This document shows, piece by piece, positions 1 through 11,370 of a DNA stretch of 14,557 nt. The notes under the pieces were generated by a model. That model searched no databases and was not told the DNA's origin. It saw nothing but the letters and a program-made list of their open reading frames with translations. Source of the stretch: a bacterium HR39 (GTDB lineage Bacteria > Pseudomonadota > Alphaproteobacteria > Geminicoccales > Geminicoccaceae); assembly GCA_002898955.1 (NCBI GenBank), contig BEIP01000004.1, positions 1 through 14,557 of the forward strand. The letters run 5' to 3'. Numbering within the stretch: position 1 is the first letter of the stretch; each line of letters starts with the position of its first letter. The position numbers and the translations under genes were made by a program.

Positions 1-376
1 CAAGCCAGCGCACGGCGAAGAACAGGAACAGCGCGAGGGCGGCAGTGTCCCACAGGAGAAGGGTGGGCTGGCCGAGGACCGCCCGCTCGCGCCGGTGCAC
101 CGGTGCGGCCAGGGCGAGCAGCGCCAGCCCGTCGGTGCCGAGGGGCAGGCCGCCCAGGACGTCGAACACCAGTCCGGCCAGCACCAGGGAGAGCGGCGTG
201 ACGAGATCCGGGCGCTGCAGCAGCCAGCAGAAGGCCACGGCCGGCGTGAGCAGCGGCAGCGGCAGGCGCTCGTCCAGCCAGGGCAGCGGCGCGAGATCGA
301 CCAGCACGGCGCCCAGCACCGTCGCCATGGGCAGCTGGCGGCGCAGGAAGGCCGGAAGCGCCGCGGCGGGCGTCAT
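1..376 (-). CDS. mreD: Rod shape-determining membrane protein MreD (C-terminus cut by window edge)
   Basis: MreD is a small polytopic inner-membrane protein of the elongasome. It works with MreB and MreC to place peptidoglycan synthesis along the cell wall. The start codon at 376 overlaps the stop of mreC in an ATGA arrangement, and an AGGAGG-like ribosome site lies inside the end of mreC. About 125 residues are visible before the window ends. They are strongly hydrophobic, with segments such as LPLLTPAVAFCWLLQ and LVLAGLVFDVLGGLPLG separated by short charged turns, and a last segment rich in Leu and Phe near the edge. The FDVLGG..LG stretch and the position directly after mreC are typical of MreD. 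The gene continues to the left, where penicillin-binding protein 2 and RodA genes are often found, but that cannot be seen here. The family call rests on topology and gene order, because MreD sequence is poorly conserved. Confidence 0.88.
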   Translation of the reverse strand, partial: MTPAAALPAFLRRQLPMATVLGAVLVDLAPLPWLDERLPLPLLTPAVAFCWLLQRPDLVTPLSLVLAGLVFDVLGGLPLGTDGLALLALAAPVHRRERAVLGQPTLLLWDTAALALFLFFAVRWL

Positions 377-1362
377 CGCATCCTCCTCTCCGCTGCGCCG
401 GGTGCAACGAGGTCGGCGGCCAGGGGCGGCGCCGGCTGGGCGTCCTCCGCCGGCGGCTCCACCGGCGGCAGGTCGAGGATGGTGACGTAGTCGAGCCGCG
501 CCCAGTCCACGTAGGGGCGCACCCGCATCCCGCTCTCGTCCACCCGGGTGATCACCCCCACCGGCAGGCCGGCGGGCAGCAGGCCGTCCGCACCGCTGGT
601 CACCACCCGGTCGCCCACCGCCACGCGCGGATCCAGCGGCAGGAAGCGCAGCCGCGGCAGCGGGCCGTTGTCACCCTCGAGGATGGCGCGATCGCCCGAG
701 GGCTCCACCACCACCGGGATGCGGGAGTTGAGGTCCACCAGCAGCAGCACGCGGGCGCTGTGGCGGCCCACCGCGATCACCCGCCCCACCATGCCGCGCT
801 CGTCCACCACCGCCATGCCCACGCGCACGCCGCGGTCCTCCCCGGCGTCCACCAGCCGGGTGTGGACGAAGCGCGAGCCCGAGTCCGCCACCACCCGCGC
901 GACGGTGTGCCGCGGCACCGCCTCCACCAGCGGCATGGCGAGCATGCGGCGCAGCGCCTCGTTCTCCACCGCGAGGCGCACCGCTTCGTGGCGCCAGCGC
1001 AGGAGCTGCCGGTTCTCCTCGCGCAGCCGGGCGTTCTCGGCGCGAAGCGCCAGCAGCTCGCCGACGGCGTCGCCCGCCGAGGCGACCAGCGCGAGCGGCA
1101 CGCGCACCACGCCCATGACCAGCGCGCCGATGTCCCCGGCCCGCTCGTGGACGTAGCGCACGGCGCGGATGTCGAGCTTGCCGAAGACCAGCAGCAGGGC
1201 GCAGAAGAGCGCGCCGGCGAGCAGGGTGAAGCGGCGCGCCAGCTCCCGCGCGCGGCGGCGCCACAGCTCCAGCCGGCGGCGCCAGAGGAGCCGGCGCAGG
1301 TCGGGGCCGGTACCGGGGACGGCCGAGATCACCGCTTCGTTCTCTCCGGCTGCGCTGCGCAT
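373..1362 (-). CDS. mreC: Rod shape-determining protein MreC
   Basis: MreC is a bitopic periplasmic scaffold that links the MreB filament to the cell-wall synthases. The 329-residue product has a basic cytoplasmic N-terminus, one membrane segment at about residues 45-64, and a Leu/Glu-rich coiled coil at about 108-145 (ENARLREENRQLL). A long beta-rich domain follows, with the familiar MreC phrases VARVVADSGSRF, VDERGMVGRV and VVTSGADGLLPAGLPVG. The last 25 or so residues are a Pro/Ala-rich tail. Length and order fit the family. The ATG at 1362 has a GAGG ribosome site about seven bases upstream. mreC starts 33 bases after mreB ends and overlaps mreD by four bases, so the three genes are surely one transcript. 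Confidence 0.96.
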   Translation of the reverse strand: MRSAAGENEAVISAVPGTGPDLRRLLWRRRLELWRRRARELARRFTLLAGALFCALLLVFGKLDIRAVRYVHERAGDIGALVMGVVRVPLALVASAGDAVGELLALRAENARLREENRQLLRWRHEAVRLAVENEALRRMLAMPLVEAVPRHTVARVVADSGSRFVHTRLVDAGEDRGVRVGMAVVDERGMVGRVIAVGRHSARVLLLVDLNSRIPVVVEPSGDRAILEGDNGPLPRLRFLPLDPRVAVGDRVVTSGADGLLPAGLPVGVITRVDESGMRVRPYVDWARLDYVTILDLPPVEPPAEDAQPAPPLAADLVAPGAAERRMR

Positions 1363-1395
1363 CCCCGATCCTCGCAGCCCGGGGTGAAGGGACCG

Positions 1396-6106
<4,711 letters not shown>

Positions 6107-6108
6107 GG

Positions 6109-6375
6109 TCAGCCGGCAGGTCGGAATCGGCGCAGCAGGTGCATCACGTCGTTGTCGTGGCGTGCGGGGACCGGCAGCCGGCCCGTCACCCAGGCGAGGA
6201 TGTCCACGTCCGGCTCCTCGAGGAGGGCCTCGAACTGGTCGAGCAGCCGGTCGTCGAAGGCCGGGAGGTGGGCGGCGGCGAAGCGGCCGAGGAGGATGTC
6301 CGCCTCCAGACAGCCGCGGTAGCGGCTGCGGTGGAGAAGGCGCTTTCTCCGCTCGCTCGTCTCCGGCTGCGGCAT
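6109..6375 (-). CDS. sdhE: FAD assembly factor SdhE (succinate dehydrogenase flavinylation)
   Basis: SdhE (YgfY, DUF339, Sdh5 in mitochondria) is a small soluble protein that promotes covalent attachment of FAD to the flavoprotein subunit of succinate dehydrogenase. The 88-residue product has the diagnostic RGxxExD motif as R20-G21-C-L-E24-A-D26, followed by ILLGRFA. A helical second half contains LEEPDVDILAWVTGR and fits the family. Length matches known SdhE proteins. The ATG at 6375 has a GGGGAG ribosome site about seven bases upstream. The gene is first in a leftward pair with mfd, with two bases between them, and diverges from recG. I know this recG / sdhE / mfd neighbourhood as common in Alphaproteobacteria. 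Confidence 0.95.
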   Translation of the reverse strand: MPQPETSERRKRLLHRSRYRGCLEADILLGRFAAAHLPAFDDRLLDQFEALLEEPDVDILAWVTGRLPVPARHDNDVMHLLRRFRPAG

Positions 6376-6400
6376 GGCATATCTCCCCGTCCCGGGACGC

Positions 6401-6430
6401 TCTAGATGGGCCGGACGACCGGACTGTCGA
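6401..6430 (-). promoter_or_regulatory. Weak candidate promoter for sdhE-mfd
   Basis: Read leftward, TCGACA (6430-6425) matches five of six bases of the -35 consensus. It is followed by 18 bases and then TCTAGA (6406-6401), which keeps only three -10 bases. The transcript would start about 20 bases before the sdhE start codon. If recG starts at the GTG at 6442, this site lies in the true gap between the divergent genes, which weakly favours that start. No other pair of boxes in this short gap looked better. Confidence 0.28.
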
Positions 6431-6441
6431 GGGCGGAGAGG

Positions 6442-8526
6442 GTGAGCGGTCCGGCGCTGCGCGATCCCCTGCTGTTCTCCTGGTTCGCACCGGTGCAGAC
6501 GCTCCCGGGCGTCGGCCGCGGGCTCGCCCGCCGCCTCGCGCGGGTGCTCGGGGAGGAGGAGCCGCGCATCCGCGACCTGCTCTTCCACATCCCCCGCGCG
6601 GTGCGCGAGCTGGAGGTGGCGGAGGGGCCGCGGCCCGAGCTGGTGGGCCGCGACGTGGTGGTGGAGGTGGAGATCAGCCGCCACCGGCCGGCCCACGGCA
6701 GCGCGCCCTGGCGGGTGGAGGCGGAGAGCGCCGGCGGGCGGCTCGATCTCGTGTTCTTCCGGGCGCGCGGGCGCTCGCCCGAGCGGCGCTTCCCGCCGGG
6801 CCGGCGGCTGTTCGTGCACGGCCGGCTGCGCCACTTCCGCGGCCGCTTCGAGATCCACCACCCCGAACCGGTGGAGGGGACGCCCGCATCCGGTCGGCTC
6901 GTGCTGTGGCCCCTCACCGCCGAGATCGGCCGGCGGCGCTTTTCCCGCATCGTCGAGGCGGCGCTCGCGAAGGTCGATCCCCTGCCCGAGTGGCTCGCCC
7001 CCGAGGTGCTGCGCACGCTGCGCGCGCCCTCCTTCCTCGAGGCGCTGGCCCGGCTGCACCGCGGCGACGATCCTCCCGAGGGGCCCTCGCCGGCGCGGCT
7101 GCGCCTCGCGCTGGACGAGCTCTTCGCCCTCCAGCTCGCGCTGGCCCTGGTGCGCCGCAGCCGCGAGGGACAGCCCGCACCCGTACTCGATCCGCCGGGG
7201 CGGCTCGTGGACGCGCTCCTCCGTCGCCTGCCCTTTTCGCCCACCGCCGCGCAGATGCGGGCCATCGGGGAGATCCGCCGCGCTCTCGCGCGGCCGGTGC
7301 CGATGATGCGGCTCCTGCAGGGGGATGTGGGCAGCGGCAAGACGCTGGTGGCCCTCGCCGCCATGCTGCTCGCCGCCGAGGCGGGCTTCCAGGCGGTGCT
7401 CATGGCCCCCACCGACGTGCTGGCGCGCCAGCACGCCCGCACCATGGGCACGCTGCTCGCTCCGCTCGGCATCGAGGTGGGCTTCCTCTCCGGCCGCGAG
7501 CCGGCCTCGGCCCGCCGGCGGGTGCTGGAGCGGCTTTCGGACGGGCGCCTTTCCCTGTGCGTGGGCACCCACGCGCTGTTCCAGCCCGACGTCTCCTTCC
7601 GCCGGCTCGGGCTCGTGGTGGTGGACGAGCAGCACCGCTTCGGCGTCGCCCAGCGCCTCGCGCTGGTGGAGAAGGGCACCTCGCCGCATCTGCTGCTGCT
7701 CACCGCCACGCCGATCCCGCGCACCCTCGTGCTGTGCTGGTACGGCGACATCGCCACCTCCCGCCTCGACCAGCGGCCGCCCGGGCGCGGGCGGGTGGAC
7801 ACCCGCACCGTGCCGGCGACCCGCCTTCCCGAGGTGGTGGAGGCGGTGGGACGGGCGCTCGCGCGCGGCGAGCGGGGCTACTGGATCTGCCCGGCCGTCG
7901 CGCCGGCGGAGGAAGTGGAGATCGCCGCGGCCGAGGAGCGCTTTTCCGAGCTGCGGGAGCGCTTCGGAGACGTGGTGGGCCTCGCCCACGGCGCCATGGC
8001 CACGGCCGAGCGCCAGCGCACCTTCGAGGCCTTCGCCCGCGGCGCGGTGCGGCTCCTGGTGGCCACCACGGTGGTGGAGGTGGGGGTGGACGTGCCCGAG
8101 GCCACCTTCATGGTGGTGGAGGAGGCCCAGCGCTTCGGACTCTCCCAGCTGCACCAGCTCCGGGGCCGCATCGGCCGCGGCAGCCGTCCCGGCACCTGTC
8201 TCTTCCTCTACACCCCGCCGCTCTCGGCCGCGGCCGCGCGGAGGCTGCGGCTGCTGCGCGCGTGCGACGACGGCTTCCGCATCGCGGAAGAGGACCTGCT
8301 GCTGCGCGGGCCGGGCGAGGTGTTGGGGGTGCGGCAGACCGGCCTGCCGCATTTCCGCTTCGCCGACCCGCTGGCGGATGCGGAGCTGCTCTCACTCGCC
8401 GCGGAGGCGGCCCGGGCCGCCCTCGCCGGCCGGGACGGGAGCGAGGACGGGCTGGGGCGGGCGCGGCGCATCCTCCTCGAGCTCTTCGGCCACGACGGGG
8501 CGCGGGCCCTGCTGCGCGCCGGCTGA
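6442..8526 (+). CDS. recG: ATP-dependent DNA helicase RecG
   Basis: RecG is a cytosolic branched-DNA translocase that reverses stalled replication forks and resolves R-loops. With a GTG start at 6442 it has 694 residues, close to the usual size. The N-terminal helix-hairpin-helix phrase LPGVGRGLARRLARVLG and an OB-fold wedge domain precede the motor: Walker A GDVGSGKT (294-301), DEQH (395-398), TATPIPRT (from 421) and LRGRIGRG (to 580). A C-terminal TRG-like region follows. An ATG in frame at 6406 would add 12 residues but has no ribosome site. The GTG has GAGGG about eight bases upstream and begins just before the family's usual LFxxFAP start, so I chose it. The 3' end overlaps the DUF502 gene on the other strand by 135 bases. 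Confidence 0.96.
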   Translation: MSGPALRDPLLFSWFAPVQTLPGVGRGLARRLARVLGEEEPRIRDLLFHIPRAVRELEVAEGPRPELVGRDVVVEVEISRHRPAHGSAPWRVEAESAGGRLDLVFFRARGRSPERRFPPGRRLFVHGRLRHFRGRFEIHHPEPVEGTPASGRLVLWPLTAEIGRRRFSRIVEAALAKVDPLPEWLAPEVLRTLRAPSFLEALARLHRGDDPPEGPSPARLRLALDELFALQLALALVRRSREGQPAPVLDPPGRLVDALLRRLPFSPTAAQMRAIGEIRRALARPVPMMRLLQGDVGSGKTLVALAAMLLAAEAGFQAVLMAPTDVLARQHARTMGTLLAPLGIEVGFLSGREPASARRRVLERLSDGRLSLCVGTHALFQPDVSFRRLGLVVVDEQHRFGVAQRLALVEKGTSPHLLLLTATPIPRTLVLCWYGDIATSRLDQRPPGRGRVDTRTVPATRLPEVVEAVGRALARGERGYWICPAVAPAEEVEIAAAEERFSELRERFGDVVGLAHGAMATAERQRTFEAFARGAVRLLVATTVVEVGVDVPEATFMVVEEAQRFGLSQLHQLRGRIGRGSRPGTCLFLYTPPLSAAAARRLRLLRACDDGFRIAEEDLLLRGPGEVLGVRQTGLPHFRFADPLADAELLSLAAEAARAALAGRDGSEDGLGRARRILLELFGHDGARALLRAG

Positions 8527-9207
8527 GGGCCGCGCGCCGAGGTCCTCCGGCACGACGATGCCGCCGGAGATCACCAGCTTCATGGCGTCCTCGACGGTCA
8601 TGTCGAGATGCACGAGATCGCGGCGCGGCACGAAGAGGAGATAGCCCGAAGTGGGATTGGGCGTGGTGGGGAGGAAGACGTTGACCAGCTCGTCGTCCAG
8701 ACGCCGGCCGATCTCGCCGCCGGTGGGGCCGGTGACGAAGGCGATGGACCACAGGCCGCGGCGCGGATATTCCACCAGCACCACCTCGCGGAAGGAGCGC
8801 GAGGAGGAGGACAGGACGGTCTCGAAGATCTGCTTGAGGGTGCCGTAGATGCTGCGCACCACCGGCACCTGGCGGAGGATGCGTTCACCCATCCGCACGA
8901 GGCTGTGGCCCACGTAGCTGGCGGTGAGCCGGCCCACCAGCACCAGCAGGCCCAGCATCAGCAGGAAGCCCAGCCCCGGCAGGCTGAAGGGAAGATAGGT
9001 GTTGGGGTTGTAGCGGGCCGGGATGAACGCCGCCGCCCACTCGTCGAAGAAGTCGACGATCTGCCAGACGATGTAGAGGGTGATGCTGATCGGCGCGGTG
9101 ACGACGATCCCGGTGAGCAGATAGTTGCGCAGCCGGGCCAGCAGCGAGCGCCACCAGCGGCGCGGCGCGCTCGACCAGTATCCGTTCCGCCGTCCCCCGG
9201 TGCTCAC
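8392..9207 (-). CDS. DUF502 family inner-membrane protein with an unusual C-terminal tail
   Basis: The 271-residue product belongs to the DUF502 family, whose biochemical role is not established. After a basic N-terminus (RRWWRSLLARLRN) come two membrane helices, at about 30-51 (LLTGIVVTAPISITLYIVW) and 79-100 (LGFLLMLGLLVLVG). A cytoplasmic domain follows with the family phrases IPVVRSIYGTLKQ-like (here VPVVRSIYGTLKQ), GEIGRRLDDELVNVFLPTTPNPTSG and VEDAMKLVISGGIVVP. The frame opens much farther upstream (9564). The GTG at 9207 is chosen because GGAGG lies 11 bases upstream and homology begins soon after it. From about residue 228 the protein is Pro/Ala/Glu-rich and is encoded antisense to the end of recG. 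DUF502 genes commonly sit near recG in this class. Confidence 0.9.
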   Translation of the reverse strand: MSTGGRRNGYWSSAPRRWWRSLLARLRNYLLTGIVVTAPISITLYIVWQIVDFFDEWAAAFIPARYNPNTYLPFSLPGLGFLLMLGLLVLVGRLTASYVGHSLVRMGERILRQVPVVRSIYGTLKQIFETVLSSSSRSFREVVLVEYPRRGLWSIAFVTGPTGGEIGRRLDDELVNVFLPTTPNPTSGYLLFVPRRDLVHLDMTVEDAMKLVISGGIVVPEDLGARPSAGAQQGPRPVVAEELEEDAPRPPQPVLAPVPAGEGGPGRLRGE

Positions 9208-9241
9208 CTGCGGCGCATCCTCCCACCCGCGGCCGCACGCG

Positions 9242-9270
9242 AGAATAGCGGCGGCGGGGCGCCGTTCCAA
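9242..9270 (-). promoter_or_regulatory. Candidate sigma-70 promoter for the DUF502 gene
   Basis: Read leftward, TTGGAA (9270-9265) and TATTCT (9247-9242) are separated by exactly 17 bases. Each box matches four of six consensus bases, including TTG and TAT..T. Transcription would begin near 9235, about 28 bases before the GTG start at 9207 and upstream of its GGAGG site. It is the only AT-bearing -10 candidate in this GC-rich stretch. The upstream edge of the -35 box touches the perfect inverted repeat at 9271-9305. Confidence 0.5.
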
Positions 9271-9305
9271 GCGTCCGGTGCGGAGCCGGCCTCCGCACCG
9301 GACGC
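9271..9305. repeat. Perfect 15-bp inverted repeat with 5-base centre
   Basis: The arm GCGTCCGGTGCGGAG (9271-9285) is followed by CCGGC and then its exact reverse complement CTCCGCACCGGACGC (9291-9305). The dyad begins at the base next to the -35 box of the candidate DUF502 promoter. That position suits a regulator binding site, while the long uninterrupted stem would also fold strongly in RNA. No T-tract follows on either strand. Confidence 0.9.
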
Positions 9306-9323
9306 CACCCGCCACGCTCCGTC

Positions 9324-9393
9324 CGGCGCATCCCGTGCCATCTCTCCCCATCCAGCCCCATCTGGCCTGATCTCGCGCCATCTCGGCGCAACG
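9324..9393. repeat. Seven tandem degenerate 10-bp repeats in exact helical phase
   Basis: Units in order are CGGCGCATCC, CGTGCCATCT, CTCCCCATCC, AGCCCCATCT, GGCCTGATCT, CGCGCCATCT and CGGCGCAACG. The core ATCY falls at the same place in each of the first six, and the seventh repeats the first seven bases of the first unit. Spacing is exactly 10 bases with no slip, close to one turn of DNA. On the minus strand the core reads RGAT, mostly RGATGG. The array lies between the DUF502 promoter and the amine dehydrogenase operon. Confidence 0.8.
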
Positions 9394-9434
9394 ACGCCTT
9401 TCCGGGGGCTCGGATGGGCGGGGAAAGCGTTGCG
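9387..9434. repeat. Bulged inverted repeat (7 + 6 bp)
   Basis: CGCAACG (9387-9393) pairs with CGTTGCG (9428-9434). After a four-base bulge on the left arm (ACGC), CTTTCC (9398-9403) pairs with GGAAAG (9422-9427), leaving an 18-base loop. Its left arm overlaps the last unit of the 10-bp repeat array. It could be an RNA stem or a protein site; there is no adjacent T-run. Confidence 0.55.
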
Positions 9435-9456
9435 GGCGTAAGGGTCCGCCTTTTGC

Positions 9457-9476
9457 GGGGCGCGGATCCGCCCCCT
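9457..9476. repeat. GC-rich palindrome centred on GGATCC
   Basis: GCGGATCCGC (9462-9471) is a perfect 10-bp palindrome. After one C:C mismatch the symmetry continues with GGG/CCC and a G:T edge, spanning 20 bases. In a genome this GC-rich such a palindrome may be chance. Confidence 0.4.
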
Positions 9477-9510
9477 TTCCGGCGCGCGCAGGCGGGCGGG
9501 ACCATCCTGC

Positions 9511-9544
9511 CATGCGCGGGCTTGGGAGTCGAGCCACGCGCATG
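9511..9544. repeat. 12-bp inverted repeat with one bulged base
   Basis: CATGCGCGGGCT (9511-9522) pairs with AGCC (9532-9535) and CGCGCATG (9537-9544), with A9536 bulged and a nine-base loop. It lies about 30 bases upstream of the candidate -35 box of the amine dehydrogenase operon, a usual place for an activator site. Confidence 0.6.
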
Positions 9545-9574
9545 CGGCGGGAACGCGGCCGCACACCTGCTCAC

Positions 9575-9603
9575 TTGACGGCGGGGGCGGAGAGGGCTAG
9601 CGC
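9575..9603 (+). promoter_or_regulatory. Weak candidate promoter for the amine dehydrogenase operon
   Basis: TTGACG (9575-9580) matches five of six -35 bases and is followed by 17 bases and TAGCGC (9598-9603), which keeps only the leading TA of a -10 box. A poor -10 box fits a promoter that needs an activator, as expected for an inducible catabolic operon, but this is inference. The leader to the mauB ATG would be about 38 bases. Confidence 0.35.
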
Positions 9604-9647
9604 CGCTTTCGACCTCACAGAACGACCCACGCTTCGGGAGGCGGGGC

Positions 9648-10829
9648 ATGGGACGGCGCGGGTGGATCCTCGGTACCGTCGTGGCGACGCTCCTCGCGGG
9701 GCCGGCCGGAGCGCAGCAGGACATCGGGGTGCTGCCCGAACAGGCGCGGCTCGTGCCGGAAGAGGAATTCACGATCCGCACGCTGCCGGAGCCCTCGCCG
9801 CACTGGGTCTACGTGCTGGACGTGGCCTTCGACAATCTCGTCGCCTCGCGCGTGAACATCTTCGACGCCGACACGGGCGACTTCGTCGGCGTGCTGCACT
9901 CCGGCTACGTGCCGAACGTGCTGCTCGCGCCCGACCGCAGCGCCGTCTACATCGTCGAGACCTACTGGAGCCACGGCACCCGCGGCAAGCGCGAGGATCT
10001 CGTCACGGTGTTCGACTCCCGCACGCTCGAGGCGGAGGCGGAGATCGTCCTGCCGAAGGGGCGGGCGCTGGTGGTCTCCAAGCAGCCGGTGGCGGCGCTC
10101 TCCGACGACGCCCGCTTCCTGCTCTCCTTCAACCTCTCGCCCGCCACCAGCGTGAGTCTGGTGGACCTCGGGGCGCAGAGATACGTGGGCGAGATCGAAT
10201 CGCCCGGCTGCTCGCTGGTCTATCCGACGGGCGATCGCAGCTTCTCCATGCTCTGCCCCGACGGCTCGCTCGTGGACGTGAGCTTCCGGGAAGACGGCAG
10301 CGCCACCACGGCCGACAACGAACCCTTCTTCGACTCCGAGACCGATCCGGTGTTCGAGCACGCGGCGCGCGATTCCGCTTCGCGCGCCTGGTTCTTCGTC
10401 TCCTACGACGGGCGCCTGTACGAGGTGGCCTATGACGAAAAAGGCCGCACGAAGCCGGTCGATTCCTGGTCGATCGTCGGGAAGGCCGAGGCGGAGGAGG
10501 GCTGGCGGCCGGGCGGCTGGCAGCTCGTGGGCTGGCACGACGGCCTGAAGCGGCTGTTCGTGCTGATGCACAAGGGGCCGAAGTGGTCGCACAAGTGGCC
10601 GGGTGAGGAGGTGTGGGTGATCGATCCGGCGACCAACGGCGTCGAGCGGCGCATCGCCCTCGAGGAGCCCAGCCTCTCCCTGTTCCTCACCCGCGATGCC
10701 GATCCGCTGCTGGTCACCCTCACCGAAACCGGCGTGCTCGGGGTCTACGATCCGCAGACGGGCGAGCACCTGCGCTCGGTGGAGGGGGTGGGCGTGACGC
10801 CCTTCCTGCTGGACGGTTTCCGGCCGTGA
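9648..10829 (+). CDS. mauB: TTQ-dependent amine dehydrogenase large subunit (mauB/aauB family)
   Basis: This is the large, non-catalytic beta-propeller subunit of a periplasmic quinoprotein amine dehydrogenase, which holds the TTQ subunit and helps dock the electron acceptor. The 393-residue product begins with a signal peptide (cleavage probably after AGA near residue 23). Propeller phrases follow: VNIFDADTGDFVGVL near 63-80, LAPDRSAVYIVETYW, RGKREDLVTVFD, then EGWRPGGWQLVGWH near 284-297 and HKWPGEEVWVID. Cys188 and Cys203 flank a loop in the same setting as a cysteine pair in the known large subunits. WRPGGWQ resembles methylamine dehydrogenase, while HKWPGEEVWVID is closer to aromatic amine dehydrogenase, so the substrate is not settled and the symbol marks family only. 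A GGGAGG site lies six bases before the ATG. First gene of the operon. Confidence 0.92.
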   Translation: MGRRGWILGTVVATLLAGPAGAQQDIGVLPEQARLVPEEEFTIRTLPEPSPHWVYVLDVAFDNLVASRVNIFDADTGDFVGVLHSGYVPNVLLAPDRSAVYIVETYWSHGTRGKREDLVTVFDSRTLEAEAEIVLPKGRALVVSKQPVAALSDDARFLLSFNLSPATSVSLVDLGAQRYVGEIESPGCSLVYPTGDRSFSMLCPDGSLVDVSFREDGSATTADNEPFFDSETDPVFEHAARDSASRAWFFVSYDGRLYEVAYDEKGRTKPVDSWSIVGKAEAEEGWRPGGWQLVGWHDGLKRLFVLMHKGPKWSHKWPGEEVWVIDPATNGVERRIALEEPSLSLFLTRDADPLLVTLTETGVLGVYDPQTGEHLRSVEGVGVTPFLLDGFRP

Positions 10830-10839
10830 GGTGGACACC

Positions 10840-11370
10840 GTGAGCGTCGATCCCGCCGTCGCCCTGTTCCTGCGGCTGCTGCTCGCCGGCATCTTCGCGC
10901 TGGCGGCGTTCTCCAAGCTGCGCCAGCGGGAGGTGTTCGAGGGCATCGTCGCCGACTACCGCATCCTGCCGGCGGCGCTGGTGGCGCCCTTCGCGCGGGT
11001 CCTGCCCTTCGTGGAGCTGGCCGCGGCGGCGCTCGTGCTGGTGCCCGCCACCGTCGCCGCGGGGGCGGTGCTCGCGGCCCTGCTGCTCGCCGCCTTCGCC
11101 GCCGCCATGGCGGTCAACATCCTGCGCGGGCGCACCGACATCGACTGCGGCTGCTTCCTGGGCGCCCTGCCCCGGCGCATCGGCTGGCCGCTGGTGGTGC
11201 GCAACCTGCTGCTCGTCCTCGGATCCCTCGCCCTGCTGCTGCCGGTCGCGCCGCGTGCGCTGGTGTGGCTGGATGCGGTGAGCGTGGCGGGCGCGCTGGT
11301 GGTCGTGGGGGCTTCTTACGCGGCGGCGAGCCGCATGTTCGAGCTGGCCTGGCCGGGAGAGCGGGGATGA
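10840..11370 (+). CDS. mauE: MauE-like membrane protein, TTQ dehydrogenase maturation
   Basis: MauE is an inner-membrane protein required, with MauD, for a stable small subunit of methylamine dehydrogenase, probably by feeding electrons to disulfide isomerisation. The 176-residue product is a DoxX-like bundle with about four or five hydrophobic segments. The paired cysteines in DIDCGCFLG (Cys103 and Cys105) are the MauE hallmark. An earlier in-frame GTG at 10831 begins one base after the mauB stop but has no ribosome site. The GTG at 10840 has GAGG eight bases upstream, so I chose it. The 3' end overlaps mauD in ATGA. Its place between the large-subunit gene and mauD is the classic B-E-D-A order. 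Confidence 0.92.
   Translation: MSVDPAVALFLRLLLAGIFALAAFSKLRQREVFEGIVADYRILPAALVAPFARVLPFVELAAAALVLVPATVAAGAVLAALLLAAFAAAMAVNILRGRTDIDCGCFLGALPRRIGWPLVVRNLLLVLGSLALLLPVAPRALVWLDAVSVAGALVVVGASYAAASRMFELAWPGERG

Larger units (their letters stand above)
9208..9647. other. 440-bp gene-free, structure-rich region between divergent genes
   Basis: This is the only stretch over 300 bases without a gene that I can support. Frames on the minus strand stay open through it, but they lack family similarity and look like GC-driven shadow. It holds promoters for both flanking genes, a perfect 15-bp inverted repeat, seven 10-bp phased repeats, three further dyads and the mauB ribosome site. None of the hairpins is followed by a run of T on either strand, so ordinary intrinsic terminators are not evident, and terminators would be unexpected between divergent genes. 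A regulatory region or an unannotated small RNA are both possible. I recognise no RNA family or mobile-element end. Confidence 0.7.

Noticed and set aside
6376..8352. Long upstream extension of the sdhE frame on the minus strand
   Set aside because: It is antisense to recG. SdhE homology and a good ribosome site begin at 6375, and the extension has shadow composition.
9204..9218. A four-codon frame (ATG to TGA) overlapping the GTG start of the DUF502 gene as a possible leader peptide
   Set aside because: Its ATG touches the GGAGG site with no spacing, so it could hardly be initiated. The same site serves the GTG at 9207.
9208..9647. Insertion sequence, prophage attachment site or CRISPR array as the explanation of the repeats
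   Set aside because: No transposase or integrase, no target duplication and no spacer-repeat pattern are visible. The 10-bp units are too short and directly adjacent.
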